Shown: in pieces, positions 1 through 8,459 of the stretch
Numbering within the stretch: the first letter of the stretch is position 1
Layout of the letters: the number at the start of each line of letters is the position of its first letter
Source of the DNA: BP-133 sp040756995
Lineage (GTDB): Bacteria > Actinomycetota > Acidimicrobiia > IMCC26256 > BP-133
DNA length: 64,000 nt
Assembly (NCBI GenBank): GCA_040756995.1
Contig: JBFLYK010000035.1
Coordinates: 20,188-84,187, forward strand
Direction: 5' to 3'
Translations under genes and position numbers: made by a program
The notes under the pieces: model-generated
Seen by the model: only the letters and a program-made list of their open reading frames with translations
Databases searched by the model: none
What the model was told of the DNA's origin: nothing

Positions 1-456
1 GGCGATGGCCGGGTCGCCCACCGCCAGGTCGCCGCCGGCGGGGCGGACGTGGTCCCCGGCCCGGGCCGCCCGGCGGATCGTGACGAAATCGCCGTCAGGG
101 CCGTCGACCGACGTGTCCTCCACCATCACGATGGCGTCGGCGCCCTCGGGCACCGGCGCCCCGGTCATGATCCGGATCGCCTCCCCCGGCCCGACCGGCA
201 CGGTCGGCGCCTTGCCGGCCGGCAGCTCGTCGACGATCCGCAGCCGTACGGGCGTCTCCGCCGTCGCGCCGGCCGTGTCGGCCGCCTGCACGGCGTAACC
301 GTCGACCCCGGTGTTGGCGAAGGGCGGAATCGGCTCCGTGGCGGCCAGCGCCTCGGCCGTCACGAGGCCGAGCGCCTCGCCCAGCGGGACGGTGGCGGAC
401 GGCAGCCGGGGCACGGTGGCGAGGATGCGGTTCAGGGCCTCTTCCAGGGGAATCAT
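1..456 (-). CDS. moeA: Molybdopterin molybdenumtransferase MoeA, N-terminal part (runs off the window)
   Basis: The minus strand reads openly from an ATG at 456 to base 1, giving the first 152 residues. The start MIPLEEALNRILA and the later segments FANTGVDGYAV and RIMTGAPVPEGADAIV are classic for MoeA, which inserts molybdate into adenylylated molybdopterin at the last step of molybdenum cofactor synthesis in the cytoplasm. The C-terminal part lies outside the window. A TAACGT box at 470-465 ends 8 nt before the ATG with no Shine-Dalgarno between them, so the mRNA is probably leaderless. The closeness to galU and ruc matches the mycobacterial moeA1-galU-Rv0991c neighbourhood. Identification is firm; only completeness is unknown. 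Confidence 0.93.
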   Translation of the reverse strand, partial: MIPLEEALNRILATVPRLPSATVPLGEALGLVTAEALAATEPIPPFANTGVDGYAVQAADTAGATAETPVRLRIVDELPAGKAPTVPVGPGEAIRIMTGAPVPEGADAIVMVEDTSVDGPDGDFVTIRRAARAGDHVRPAGGDLAVGDPAIA

Positions 457-610
457 CGTCTTAGACGTTACTGAGCCCGCGTCCCCTTTCGAACCTTCCG
501 GCCCTAAAATCACGGTCTTCCGGTTCCCGCCTTTCGCGCCCTTCGCGCACTGGGAGGGAATCGAATCAGTTCAGCGTCCGATGACGCGTGCGTGACCGCC
601 GGGAGGGCCC

Positions 611-3268
611 ATGCGGCGAACGTTCTTCATGCTGGCGGCGGCAGTGCTCGCCGCCCTACCGCCGGCGGTGGCCGGGGCGGGCGGCGGATCGCCGAGCCCC
701 ACGGTCGCGCCACCCTCGGCTGCCGCGCCCGCCGGGTCGGTCACCGACGCCTTCGGCGCCGGGCTCGCCGCCGGCCGGAAGCTCACCTTCCCCATTCCCG
801 ACGCCCCGGGCCCGGCCCCGCTGTCGCCCCGGGTCGAGGCCCTGCTCGACGGGGCCTCGCCCAGCGCCCTTCTCGACTTGGTCGTCACTCTCGACCGCCC
901 GGCCGACGACCGGATGACGGCGGCGCTGGCCCGGCTCGGCGTGTGGTCGCACACGTTCCGGCACCTGCCGTCGGCGGCCGTCCGCCTGCCCGTCGCCCGG
1001 CTCACCGAACTGCGCAACCTCCGCGGTGTGCTGGCCGTCTACGACAACCGCCCTCTCCAGTACTTCCTCAAGGAATCGGCCACCCTCAACAACACCGCCA
1101 AGGCCTGGAACGACCTCAAGGTCACCGGCAAGGGCGTGACGGTCGCCGTCATCGACACCGGCGTCGACTTCACCCATCCCGACCTGGCCCCGGCCATGAA
1201 GGCCAACGTCAAGATGGTCGGCTTCGGCCAGGACCCGACGCCGACGATCCCCGTCGGCGACCTGCCCAACTCCGACACGTCGTCGGGCCACGGCACCCAC
1301 GTCGCCGGTGACGTCGCCGGCCGCGGCACCGCCTCCGGCGGGGAGCAGAAGGGCATGGCCTACGGCGCCAACCTGGTAGGCATCGGGACGGGTGACGGCC
1401 TGTCTATCTTCACCGCCCTCCAGGGCTTCGACTGGCTGCTCGAGAACCGCGACAAGTACGACATCCGCGTCGTCAACAACTCCTACGGCACCGGCTTCGC
1501 GCCCTTCGATCCGATGGAGCCGATCAACCTGGCCACCAAGCGGGCCACCGACGCCGGCGTGGTCGTGGTCTTCGCCAACGGGAACGACGGCGACGAGATG
1601 AGCATGAACCCCTACGCCTCGGCGCCCTGGGTCCTTCCGGTGGCCGCCGGCTCGAAGACCGGGAAGGTGACGGACTTCAGCTCCGGCGGCATCGAGGCCG
1701 ACACCGTGGGGCTCAAGTTCTCCAACGTCGAGGTGGTCGGCGAGGCCCGCAAGCCGCTCAACATGGGCCTCTACCACCCGGCCATCACGGCCACCGGCGA
1801 GGACGTCGTCGCCGCCCGGTCGAACACCACGATCACGCCGCTCACGTCGATCGGGCAGGACCGCAAGCGGATCCCGCCCGAGCAGCTGCTCTACTACCAC
1901 ACGCTGTCCGGCACCTCGATGGCCGCACCGGAAGCGGCCGGCATCGCCGCCCTGCTCCTCGAGGCCAACCCCGCGCTCACCCCGGCCCAGGTCCGGATGG
2001 TCCTCCAGATCACCGGCCGGAACATCCCCGGCGCGCCGTTCTACAAGCAGGGCTACGGCTACGTCGACGCCTCGGCGGCCGTGGAACTGGCCCAGAGTCT
2101 GAAGGGCAAGCCGGCCGGCGAGATCCAGTCGGTCCTCGAGGCGAAGCAGGCCGCCCGCGACCAGGCCGTCCTCGACACGCTGGCCCACCCCACCCGCTCC
2201 TACGGGTACACCGAGCGGGCGCCCACACTGGCCGGCAACCTGAGCCACAAGATCGAAGTCGCCCCGGGCAGCGAGCGGGTCAAGGTCGTGGCCAACGGCG
2301 GGTCCCTGCCCCTCCTCGGCGTGACGGCCTACGACATCACCGTCACCGACGCCGCCGGCAAGGAGGTCGGGTCCGCCGCCGCCTCGTCGGCTTCGGGTAC
2401 GACGTCCCTCGACCTCGACCTGCGCAAGCTCGACGCCGACGAAGCGAAGGCCGCCGAGCGCTTTGCCGGGCTGACCTTCGGGCAGTGGACGGTCACGATC
2501 GGCGCCGTCGGCTCGCTGGTGCCGCCGATGGACACGGGCCAGGTCGACGACCTCGCCTCCAAGCGGTTCATCACCACCCTGATCTCGGTCTTCGGGGCCC
2601 AGCCCAAGCCCTGCAAGCCGGTGACGCAGTTCGTCCCGATCGGCGTCGAGGAGTTCCGCTTCCAGGACGACAAGGCCACCGGCGGGCCCTACCCGGCCGA
2701 CCCGAGCTACACCTACGTCGGCCCGCTGCCCGACGGCACCCTCGGCAACCGCACCCCCGAGCGGCGCCTCGCCGCCACCTTCGGCCAGGCGACCAGTACC
2801 GGGCAGGAGCCCGAGTTCGCCACCGCGCCGCTGACCGAGCCGGTCACCGTCGGTGGAGCCAGCGAGCTGCGGGCCTTCATCCAGGGGCCGAGCGAAGCCG
2901 TCTCCGGGCTCCTGTCGGCCGACCTGATCGATGTCGACCCCAAGGGGGGTGTGTCGATCATCGGCCAGAGCCCGAAGAACGTGGCGGCCAAGGCGTCAGC
3001 CACCCAGCCGGTCGAGACCAAGGTGCCGATCGCCGTCGCCGTCCCGCACACCGTGCCCGTCGGTCACAAGATCGCCGTGCGGTTCCGGATCACCTTCGTG
3101 GGGACGTCGGGCCACACGCTGTTCTACGACTCCGACAAGTACCCGTCGGGCATCAAGTTCCAGACCGGGCAGGTCATCACCCACGAGGACTGCCCGTCGC
3201 TGCTCGACACGACTCCGGGCCCGGTGACGAGCCCCAGCACCCCGTCGGGAAGCGAAGGCAAGAGCTAG
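611..3268 (+). CDS. Secreted S8 (subtilisin-like) serine protease
   Basis: This 885-residue protein starts with a signal peptide (MRR then a hydrophobic Ala/Leu run to about residue 22). The catalytic triad is visible: Asp182 in VAVIDTGVDFTHPDL, His227 in SSGHGTHVAG and Ser436 in LSGTSMAAPEAAG. Residues about 60-150 resemble an inhibitor-like propeptide (LLDLVVTL, LRNLRGVLAVYDN). The region after about residue 510 carries a long beta-rich tail with no domain I can name, ending in a Ser/Pro/Thr-rich stretch. It probably acts outside the cell on proteins or peptides; the substrate cannot be deduced. The ATG at 611 is preceded by GGGAGGG. It stands alone between divergent moeA and convergent galU. 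No C-terminal wall-anchor motif is seen. Confidence 0.92.
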   Translation: MRRTFFMLAAAVLAALPPAVAGAGGGSPSPTVAPPSAAAPAGSVTDAFGAGLAAGRKLTFPIPDAPGPAPLSPRVEALLDGASPSALLDLVVTLDRPADDRMTAALARLGVWSHTFRHLPSAAVRLPVARLTELRNLRGVLAVYDNRPLQYFLKESATLNNTAKAWNDLKVTGKGVTVAVIDTGVDFTHPDLAPAMKANVKMVGFGQDPTPTIPVGDLPNSDTSSGHGTHVAGDVAGRGTASGGEQKGMAYGANLVGIGTGDGLSIFTALQGFDWLLENRDKYDIRVVNNSYGTGFAPFDPMEPINLATKRATDAGVVVVFANGNDGDEMSMNPYASAPWVLPVAAGSKTGKVTDFSSGGIEADTVGLKFSNVEVVGEARKPLNMGLYHPAITATGEDVVAARSNTTITPLTSIGQDRKRIPPEQLLYYHTLSGTSMAAPEAAGIAALLLEANPALTPAQVRMVLQITGRNIPGAPFYKQGYGYVDASAAVELAQSLKGKPAGEIQSVLEAKQAARDQAVLDTLAHPTRSYGYTERAPTLAGNLSHKIEVAPGSERVKVVANGGSLPLLGVTAYDITVTDAAGKEVGSAAASSASGTTSLDLDLRKLDADEAKAAERFAGLTFGQWTVTIGAVGSLVPPMDTGQVDDLASKRFITTLISVFGAQPKPCKPVTQFVPIGVEEFRFQDDKATGGPYPADPSYTYVGPLPDGTLGNRTPERRLAATFGQATSTGQEPEFATAPLTEPVTVGGASELRAFIQGPSEAVSGLLSADLIDVDPKGGVSIIGQSPKNVAAKASATQPVETKVPIAVAVPHTVPVGHKIAVRFRITFVGTSGHTLFYDSDKYPSGIKFQTGQVITHEDCPSLLDTTPGPVTSPSTPSGSEGKS

Positions 3269-3278
3269 CGCTCAGCCG

Positions 3279-4160
3279 CTAGACGATCTTCCGGCGCTGG
3301 ACGATCTCGGCCAGGAAGGCCTTGAACTCGTCGCCCAGGTCGGGTCGGTCCAGCGCCAGCTCCACCGTCGCCCGGAGGAAGTCGATCTTCTTGCCGATGT
3401 CGTAGCGGCCGGTCTCGAACGAGTAGCCGAAGACCGTCTGGGTCTCCAGCAGGAGGCTGATGGCGTCGGTCAGCTGGAGCTCGCCCCCGGCACCGGGCGT
3501 GATGCGGTCGAGGGCGTCGAAGATCTCCGGCGTGAACACGTAGCGGCCGATGACGGCCAGATTCGACGGTGCCTCCTCCGGCTTGGGCTTCTCGACGATC
3601 GACCGGATGCGGACGAGGTTCTCCTCCATCAACTCGGGAGTCACGCAGCCGTAGTTCTTGATGTCCTCCCGGGGGACCTCGAGGACCGCCACCACCGACC
3701 GGCCGTAGCGCTCGTAGACGTCGAGCATCGACCGGAGCAGCTTGGAGTCGTCGACCATGATGTCGTCGCCGAGGAGGACGGCGAACGGCTCGGAGCCGAC
3801 GTGCTGGCGGGCCACTGACACGGCGTGGCCGAGGCCGAGCGGGTCGCGCTGGCGGATGTAGTGGATGTCGGCCATCTCGGAGATCTTCTGGACCTCCTCG
3901 AGTTCCTCGTCCTTCTTGCCCTGCTCCAGGTAGAACTCGAGCTCGAAGTTGCGGTCGAAGTGGTCCTCGATGGCCCGCTTGCCCCGGCCGGTGATGACCA
4001 GGATGTCGGTGATCCCGGCGCCGACCGCCTCCTCCACCACGTACTGGATGGTGGGCTTGTCGATGACCGGCACCATCTCCTTCGGCTGGCTCTTGGTGGC
4101 CGGGAGGAATCTCGTTCCGAGCCCCGCCGCGGGGATCACTGCCTTTCGAACCTTGGTCAT
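3279..4160 (-). CDS. galU: UTP--glucose-1-phosphate uridylyltransferase
   Basis: This 293-residue protein makes UDP-glucose from UTP and glucose-1-phosphate for glycans and cell envelope. The N-terminal nucleotide-binding signature KAVIPAAGLGTRFLPATKS, the following PKEMVPVIDKPTIQYVVEEA, and FAVLLGDDIM and GRYVFTPEIFD are all diagnostic of GalU rather than the RmlA or GlmU families; length is normal. The ATG at 4160 lies 1 nt after the stop of the upstream diguanylate cyclase gene, so the two are probably co-transcribed. The end is 11 nt from the convergent protease gene. Confidence 0.96.
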   Translation of the reverse strand: MTKVRKAVIPAAGLGTRFLPATKSQPKEMVPVIDKPTIQYVVEEAVGAGITDILVITGRGKRAIEDHFDRNFELEFYLEQGKKDEELEEVQKISEMADIHYIRQRDPLGLGHAVSVARQHVGSEPFAVLLGDDIMVDDSKLLRSMLDVYERYGRSVVAVLEVPREDIKNYGCVTPELMEENLVRIRSIVEKPKPEEAPSNLAVIGRYVFTPEIFDALDRITPGAGGELQLTDAISLLLETQTVFGYSFETGRYDIGKKIDFLRATVELALDRPDLGDEFKAFLAEIVQRRKIV

Positions 4161-4161
4161 G

Positions 4162-5394
4162 TCAACCGGTGCTCCGCATCATGGGGTGGGCCTCTTCGAT
4201 CCGGTTGCGGCCGTTCTCCTTGGCCCGCTTGAGGGCTTCCTGGGCGGCGGCCAGCAACGTCCGGACGCTAGTCCCGCTGTGGGGATAGGCGGCAACGCCC
4301 AGCGACAGGGTGACCGTCCGGGTCTTCCCGTTGTGCTCGACCGGCTCCTCGCACATGGCCCGGCGGACCTTCTCGGCCAGGATCCGGGATCCGGCCAGGT
4401 CGGTCTCGGGCAGCAGCAGGACGAACTCCTCCCCGCCGTAGCGGGCGACGACGTCGATCTCCCGGGTGGCGGCCGACAGCCGCTGGGCCACCTCGACGAG
4501 GACGGCGTCGCCGCCCTGGTGGTGCCACTCCGTGTTGACCTGCTTGAAGTGGTCGACGTCGCAGAACACCACCCCCACCGGCCGCCCGAAGCGGACGGCC
4601 CGCTCCAGCTCCTCCTGGCAACGCAGGTCGAGCTGCCGGCGGTTCCACAGGCCGGTGAGCCCGTCGGTGATCGACAGCCGCTGGGCCTCCTCGTGGAGGG
4701 AGACGTTGTCGACGGCGGTGCCGGCCTGGCGGACGAGGGCCACCAGCGTCTCGAGGTCCTCGTCGGTGAAGGTGTCACCGGTGGTGTGGCCGTAGACGGC
4801 CACGACCCCGAGGAACTGGCCCCGGCTGGAGAACGGGACGGCCATGGCGGTGGCCACCTCGGGTTCCGGGAAGACCGGAGCCGTCGGGCCGGGGTAGACG
4901 ACCGGAGCCTTCTCGGCGGCGACGGCGCCGGCCAGGCCCGTCCCCAAGGGGAGAGAGAGCTCCGGGGCCTCGGGACCGACCCCGGAGCGGGCGACGAGCA
5001 CCTTCCGGGCCGGGGCGTACTCGAAGAAGATGCCCCGCTGGCCGCCCACCGCCAGCTGGGCGGTCTCCGAGACCGCCTCGAGGATCTTCTCGCGGTCGTG
5101 GGTGGCGGCCAGCGTCTCGCCGAGCCGCGAGATGGCCCGCCGGAAGGCCTGCTGGGAGCGGTCGAGGTCCCGGGCCGTGCCGTGGAGCTGCTCGCCCAGC
5201 CAGGCCTCGAGGCGGCGGGCCGATCGCCAGGTGACCAACCCGCAGGCCGCCGCCATGAGCGCCCCGACGGCGGCCAGGAGGGCGATGCCTTCGAGGTCGC
5301 CGGCGGCGGCGGCGATCAGGGCCACGACCAGGAGCCACCCCGCCGACACGCTGAGAGCGACGGCCAGCGAGCGTGTGAAAGGAGGCGGGCCCAT
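4162..5394 (-). CDS. GAF-GGDEF diguanylate cyclase with N-terminal membrane anchor
   Basis: This protein of about 410 residues probably makes cyclic di-GMP at the inner face of the membrane. Two hydrophobic helices (about residues 10-30 and 34-54) precede a short helical linker, a GAF sensor domain (about 90-225) and a GGDEF domain with the catalytic motif GGEEF at about 320-324 and the substrate loop DVDHFKQVN. No EF-hand, EAL or RxxD inhibitory site is obvious from reading. The start is uncertain: ATG at 5394 is preceded by GGGG at good spacing; ATG at 5406 and TTG at 5433 are in frame upstream. It precedes galU by 1 nt, hinting that signal output and UDP-sugar supply are made together. Confidence 0.87.
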   Translation of the reverse strand: MGPPPFTRSLAVALSVSAGWLLVVALIAAAAGDLEGIALLAAVGALMAAACGLVTWRSARRLEAWLGEQLHGTARDLDRSQQAFRRAISRLGETLAATHDREKILEAVSETAQLAVGGQRGIFFEYAPARKVLVARSGVGPEAPELSLPLGTGLAGAVAAEKAPVVYPGPTAPVFPEPEVATAMAVPFSSRGQFLGVVAVYGHTTGDTFTDEDLETLVALVRQAGTAVDNVSLHEEAQRLSITDGLTGLWNRRQLDLRCQEELERAVRFGRPVGVVFCDVDHFKQVNTEWHHQGGDAVLVEVAQRLSAATREIDVVARYGGEEFVLLLPETDLAGSRILAEKVRRAMCEEPVEHNGKTRTVTLSLGVAAYPHSGTSVRTLLAAAQEALKRAKENGRNRIEEAHPMMRSTG

Positions 5395-5606
5395 GGTGTG
5401 CCCCATTCCTACAGCATGGGACCCCGGTGTCAACGCTCGTGCCTCGACCGGCGGCGTTCGGCGGCCTCAGGCCGGCCAGGGCCGCCGCTGGCGGCGTCCT
5501 CCTCCTCGCCGTAGGGGTCGCTACGCCTCGTCGTGCGTCCTTGCCAGCGACGCCCCTGACTCGGCCTGAGACTCACCAACGCCACCGGCCGAGGCACCGG
5601 GTATGA

Positions 5607-5633
5607 TTAGCAGTCGCACGTGCCGAGTGCTAA
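5607..5633 (+). promoter_or_regulatory. CIRCE operator (HrcA-binding site) in front of ruc
   Basis: The sequence TTAGCAGTC - 9 nt - GAGTGCTAA matches the CIRCE consensus (TTAGCACTC-N9-GAGTGCTAA) with exact arm and spacer lengths and one mismatch in the left arm. A TATGAT -10 box at 5602-5607 overlaps its left edge, placing the operator at the transcription start, where HrcA typically represses. It ends 14 nt before the ruc ATG. CIRCE sites normally serve groES-groEL and dnaK operons, so its place here says this gene belongs to the heat-shock regulon. No hrcA is in the window. Confidence 0.9.
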
Positions 5634-5647
5634 CGACCGAGGTTGCC

Positions 5648-5953
5648 ATGCCTACCTACGAGTACCGCTGCAAGAAGTGCGGTCAGCACCTGGAAGTGGT
5701 CCAGTCGTTCTCCGATGAGCCGCTGAAGGTGTGCCCCAACTGCAAGGGGATGCTGCAGAAGGTCTTCTCGCCGGTCGGCATCGTCTTCAAGGGCAGCGGC
5801 TTCTACAAGACTGACAACCGCAGCGGGAAGGGCGGGGCGCACAAGCACACGGAGAAGGAGACGTCGTCGACGTCCTCGTCCTCCTCCTCTTCGTCGTCCG
5901 ACTCGACGAGCTCCTCGTCGGGCAGCGCCAAGACGGACAGCAAGATCGCGTGA
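5648..5953 (+). CDS. ruc: FmdB-type zinc-ribbon protein with disordered Ser-rich tail (Ruc-like redox chaperone)
   Basis: This 101-residue protein has an N-terminal zinc ribbon with two cysteine pairs (YRCKKCG and VCPNCKG) followed by a Lys/Ser-rich low-complexity tail containing long serine runs. The same layout is found in Mycobacterium tuberculosis Rv0991c (Ruc), described as a redox-regulated chaperone that binds unfolded protein when its cysteines are oxidised and works with Hsp70; that knowledge is recalled, not tested here. The upstream CIRCE element and the moeA-galU neighbourhood, also near Rv0991c, support orthology. The ATG at 5648 (MPTYEYRC) is chosen because all FmdB-family proteins begin this way; an upstream in-frame start would cover the operator. 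The stop overlaps the next start by 4 nt. Confidence 0.88.
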   Translation: MPTYEYRCKKCGQHLEVVQSFSDEPLKVCPNCKGMLQKVFSPVGIVFKGSGFYKTDNRSGKGGAHKHTEKETSSTSSSSSSSSSDSTSSSSGSAKTDSKIA

Positions 5954-6777
5954 CCTCGGCGGCCCCGGGGGAAGGTCTCCCCGGAGCGGCAGCCGAGATC
6001 GGTGTGTTCGGCGGTTCCGGGTTCTACTCGTTCCTCGACGACGCCGTCGAGGTGGCCCTGGAGACGCCCTTCGGGGAGCCGGCGGCCCCACTCACGATCG
6101 GCGACGTGGCCGGCCGGCGGGTGGCGTTCCTGCCCCGCCACGGCCGGCGCCACGAGCTGCCGCCCCACCGCATCAACTACCGGGCCAACCTGTGGGCCAT
6201 GCGCCAGGTCGGCGTCACCCGCATCATCGGGCCCTGCGCCGCCGGGTCGCTGCAGCCGGCGGTGGCGCCGGGCGACTTCGTCGTCCCCGACCAGCTGGTC
6301 GACCGGACGTGGGGCCGGGCCGACACCTTCTACGAGGGGCCGGTGGCCCACCACGTGTCCTACGCCGACCCGTACTGTCCCGAGCTGTCGGAGGTGGCGG
6401 TCGAGGCGGCCCGGGCGGCGGGCATCACCGTTCACCCGACCGGGACGGTCATCGTCGTGCAGGGTCCCCGGTTCTCGACCCGGGCCGAGTCCCGCTGGTA
6501 CCGCAGCCAGGGGTTCGAGGTCATCAACATGACCCAGTACCCGGAGGCCTACCTCGCCCGGGAGCTCGGCATCTGCTACGCCGCCATCGCCCTGATCACC
6601 GACTACGACACCGGCGTGGAAGGTGAGGCGGGTACCGAGCCCGTCACCCAGGAAGAGGTGTTCGGCTTCTTCAAGTCCAACCTCGACCGGGTCCGGACCC
6701 TGCTGTTCGACGTGATCGCCGCCGTACCGGACACACGATCGTGCAAATGCGGAGAAGCTGTCGGCCCTCTGTCCTGA
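5950..6777 (+). CDS. mtnP: S-methyl-5'-thioadenosine phosphorylase
   Basis: This 275-residue enzyme cleaves methylthioadenosine with phosphate to adenine and 5-methylthioribose-1-phosphate in methionine salvage and polyamine by-product recycling. Diagnostic segments are IGVFGGSGFYSF, FLPRHGRRHELPPHRINYRAN, the phosphate and base-binding GPCAAGSLQ, and VVQGPRFSTRAESRWYRSQG followed by INMTQYPEAYLARELG. The MTQ before YPE favours MTA over purine-nucleoside or inosine forms, though substrate choice within the family is hard to call by eye. The start is GTG in a GTGA overlap with the ruc stop, so it is translationally coupled to ruc and would rise with it under heat shock unless an internal promoter exists. 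Confidence 0.92.
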   Translation: MTSAAPGEGLPGAAAEIGVFGGSGFYSFLDDAVEVALETPFGEPAAPLTIGDVAGRRVAFLPRHGRRHELPPHRINYRANLWAMRQVGVTRIIGPCAAGSLQPAVAPGDFVVPDQLVDRTWGRADTFYEGPVAHHVSYADPYCPELSEVAVEAARAAGITVHPTGTVIVVQGPRFSTRAESRWYRSQGFEVINMTQYPEAYLARELGICYAAIALITDYDTGVEGEAGTEPVTQEEVFGFFKSNLDRVRTLLFDVIAAVPDTRSCKCGEAVGPLS

Positions 6778-6826
6778 TGTGGTGGAGGTGACCCGCTCTG
6801 TCGCTTAGTGCTGGCTACGGTGAATC

Positions 6827-7600
6827 GTGCGAGAAATCATCCTCGGCATCGTCCAGGGGCTGACCGAGTTCCTCCCGATCTCATCCAGCGGGCATCTGGT
6901 GCTCGTCCCGAGGATGCTGGGTTGGGACGAACCCGAGCTGGGGCTCACGGTGATGCTCCACCTGGGCACCCTGGTCGCCCTGCTGATCTACTTCCGGAAC
7001 GACATCATCGGCCTGACGCTCGGGGTGCTCGGCCGGGGTCCGGACCCGGCCGCCGCCCGCCGGATCACCCGGTTCCTCATCGTGGGCACGATCCCGGCGG
7101 TCATCGCCGGCCTGGCCCTCGGAGGGTTCTTCGAAGACGCGTTCCACCGGCCCTACGAGAGCAGCATCGAGCTGGTCTTCACCGGTCTGATCCTGATCGG
7201 CACCGAGCGGTTCGGCGAGCGGGCCAACCGCCGCGAACTCGACGACCCACGGGCCTTCGGCATCGGCGCGGCCCAGGCGCTGGCCATCCTTCCCGGCCTC
7301 TCGCGATCAGGGGCCACCATCGGCGCCGGACTCCTGGCCGGCCTGTCGCGGGAGGAGGCCACCCGGTTCTCGTTCCTGCTCTCGATCCCGGCCATCGCCG
7401 GTGCCGCCGTGCTGGACGCCGCCGAGGGGGAGCTGGTGGTGACTGGCGCTTCGATCGCCGGGACGCTGGCGGCGGGAATCGTCGGGTTCCTCTCGATCCA
7501 CTACCTCCTGCGGTTCGTGCGGACCCACTCCCTGACGGTCTTCTGCTGGTACATCTTCCTCTTCGCCCCGCTGTCGGCCCTGGTCGTCTGGCTGCGGTGA
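6827..7600 (+). CDS. uppP: Undecaprenyl-diphosphatase (BacA/UppP)
   Basis: This 257-residue integral membrane enzyme recycles undecaprenyl pyrophosphate to the monophosphate carrier used for peptidoglycan and other wall polymers. The two family signatures are present: the N-terminal GLTEFLPISSSGHLVL (about residues 12-27) and the second LSRSGATIGAGLLAGLSREEA (about 161-181). Several hydrophobic helices follow, with the usual end YLLRFVRTHSL and FLFAPLSALVVWLR. The GTG start at 6827 gives the canonical MREIILGIVQGLTE. A TACGGT box ends 5 nt before it, so the transcript is likely leaderless or nearly so. Confidence 0.95.
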   Translation: MREIILGIVQGLTEFLPISSSGHLVLVPRMLGWDEPELGLTVMLHLGTLVALLIYFRNDIIGLTLGVLGRGPDPAAARRITRFLIVGTIPAVIAGLALGGFFEDAFHRPYESSIELVFTGLILIGTERFGERANRRELDDPRAFGIGAAQALAILPGLSRSGATIGAGLLAGLSREEATRFSFLLSIPAIAGAAVLDAAEGELVVTGASIAGTLAAGIVGFLSIHYLLRFVRTHSLTVFCWYIFLFAPLSALVVWLR

Positions 7601-7619
7601 CACCGGTAGGTTGCCGGTC

Positions 7620-8285
7620 ATGAGCGGGATCGAAGCGGTCATCTTCGACTACGGCGGCGTGCTCTCCACCACGCCGTTCGCCGGCATCGCCGAGTTCGAG
7701 CGCCAGATGGGGTACCCGGAGAAGTCGCTGGCCCAGCTCCTGTTCGGGCGGGGCGCCTCGCCGCAGGGCCCGACCGAGGAGATTCCCGACCACGACTGGC
7801 ACCTGCTCGAGACGGGCCGCCTCAGCCTCGACGAGTTCCACGAGCGACTCGTCGCCCGATCCGAAGCGGCGCTGGGCCGCCCGCTCGACCTCGGGGTGTA
7901 CGCCCAGTTCCTGCGGGAGCTGGGAGTGGGCGTCCACTGGATGATGGTCCACCGGGTCCGGGAGCTCCGGGCCGAGGGCTACCGCACGGCGATCCTGACC
8001 AACAACGTCAGGGAGTGGGGGAAGTACTGGAAGGAGTCGATCCCGCTGGATCTCTTCGACGAGATCGTCGACTCCTGCGACGTCGGCCTCCGCAAGCCGG
8101 ACCCGAAGATCTTTCGCCTCACCTGCGAACGGCTCGCCGTGGCGCCCGACGCCGCCGTGTTCCTCGATGACACCCGCCGGCACATCGAGGCGGCCCGGGC
8201 GGTCGGCCTCCACGCCATCCTGGTCCGGGACCCCTGGGAGGCCCTCGCCGAGCTGGACGCCATCCTGGCGGAGGCGGCCGCCTAG
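7620..8285 (+). CDS. HAD-superfamily hydrolase (subfamily IA-like)
   Basis: This 221-residue protein has HAD motif I as VIFDYGGVLS (nucleophile Asp near residue 9, although the second acidic position is Gly-Gly as in many IA proteins), motif II as AILTNN, and motifs III/IV as LRKPDPKIF and VFLDDTRRHIEAARAVGL. Such enzymes are usually small-molecule phosphatases or haloacid dehalogenase-like; the substrate cannot be told. The ATG at 7620 is selected because a TAGGTT box ends exactly 7 nt upstream, the leaderless pattern seen at other genes here. The stop codon TAG forms the first bases of the large inverted repeat that follows. Confidence 0.88.
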   Translation: MSGIEAVIFDYGGVLSTTPFAGIAEFERQMGYPEKSLAQLLFGRGASPQGPTEEIPDHDWHLLETGRLSLDEFHERLVARSEAALGRPLDLGVYAQFLRELGVGVHWMMVHRVRELRAEGYRTAILTNNVREWGKYWKESIPLDLFDEIVDSCDVGLRKPDPKIFRLTCERLAVAPDAAVFLDDTRRHIEAARAVGLHAILVRDPWEALAELDAILAEAAA

Positions 8286-8448
8286 GAGACTGCTGGGCAA
8301 TCCGGTTGTGCGGATCGGCGAGCCAGATTCGTCGCTCGCCAGGACGCAGGACGAAGCAATAGCAGGGCCCTATAGGCGAGGACGAGGACGCCGCGAGCGG
8401 CGAATCTGGCCGGCGAGACGTGCGGCCCGATTGCTCAGCGGTCTCCTA
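8283..8448. repeat. 166-bp imperfect inverted repeat filling the gap before ychF
   Basis: The left arm starting TAGGAGACTGCTGGGCAATC pairs with the right arm ending in GTCTCCTA (8441-8448). The arms also share CCAGATTCG (8323-8331) with CGAATCTGG (8401-8409) and CGCTCGC (8333-8339) with GCGAGCG (8393-8399). The centre holds the palindrome AGGGCCCT (8364-8371), flanked on each side by two copies of AGGACG (8341, 8348 and 8379, 8385), which do not pair with one another. The element begins in the HAD stop codon, and its far edge supplies the TA of the ychF -10 box. No coding sequence is supported here. It could be a mobile palindromic (MITE/REP-like) repeat or a structured RNA. Confidence 0.85.
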
Positions 8449-8459
8449 ACCTCTGGGCA

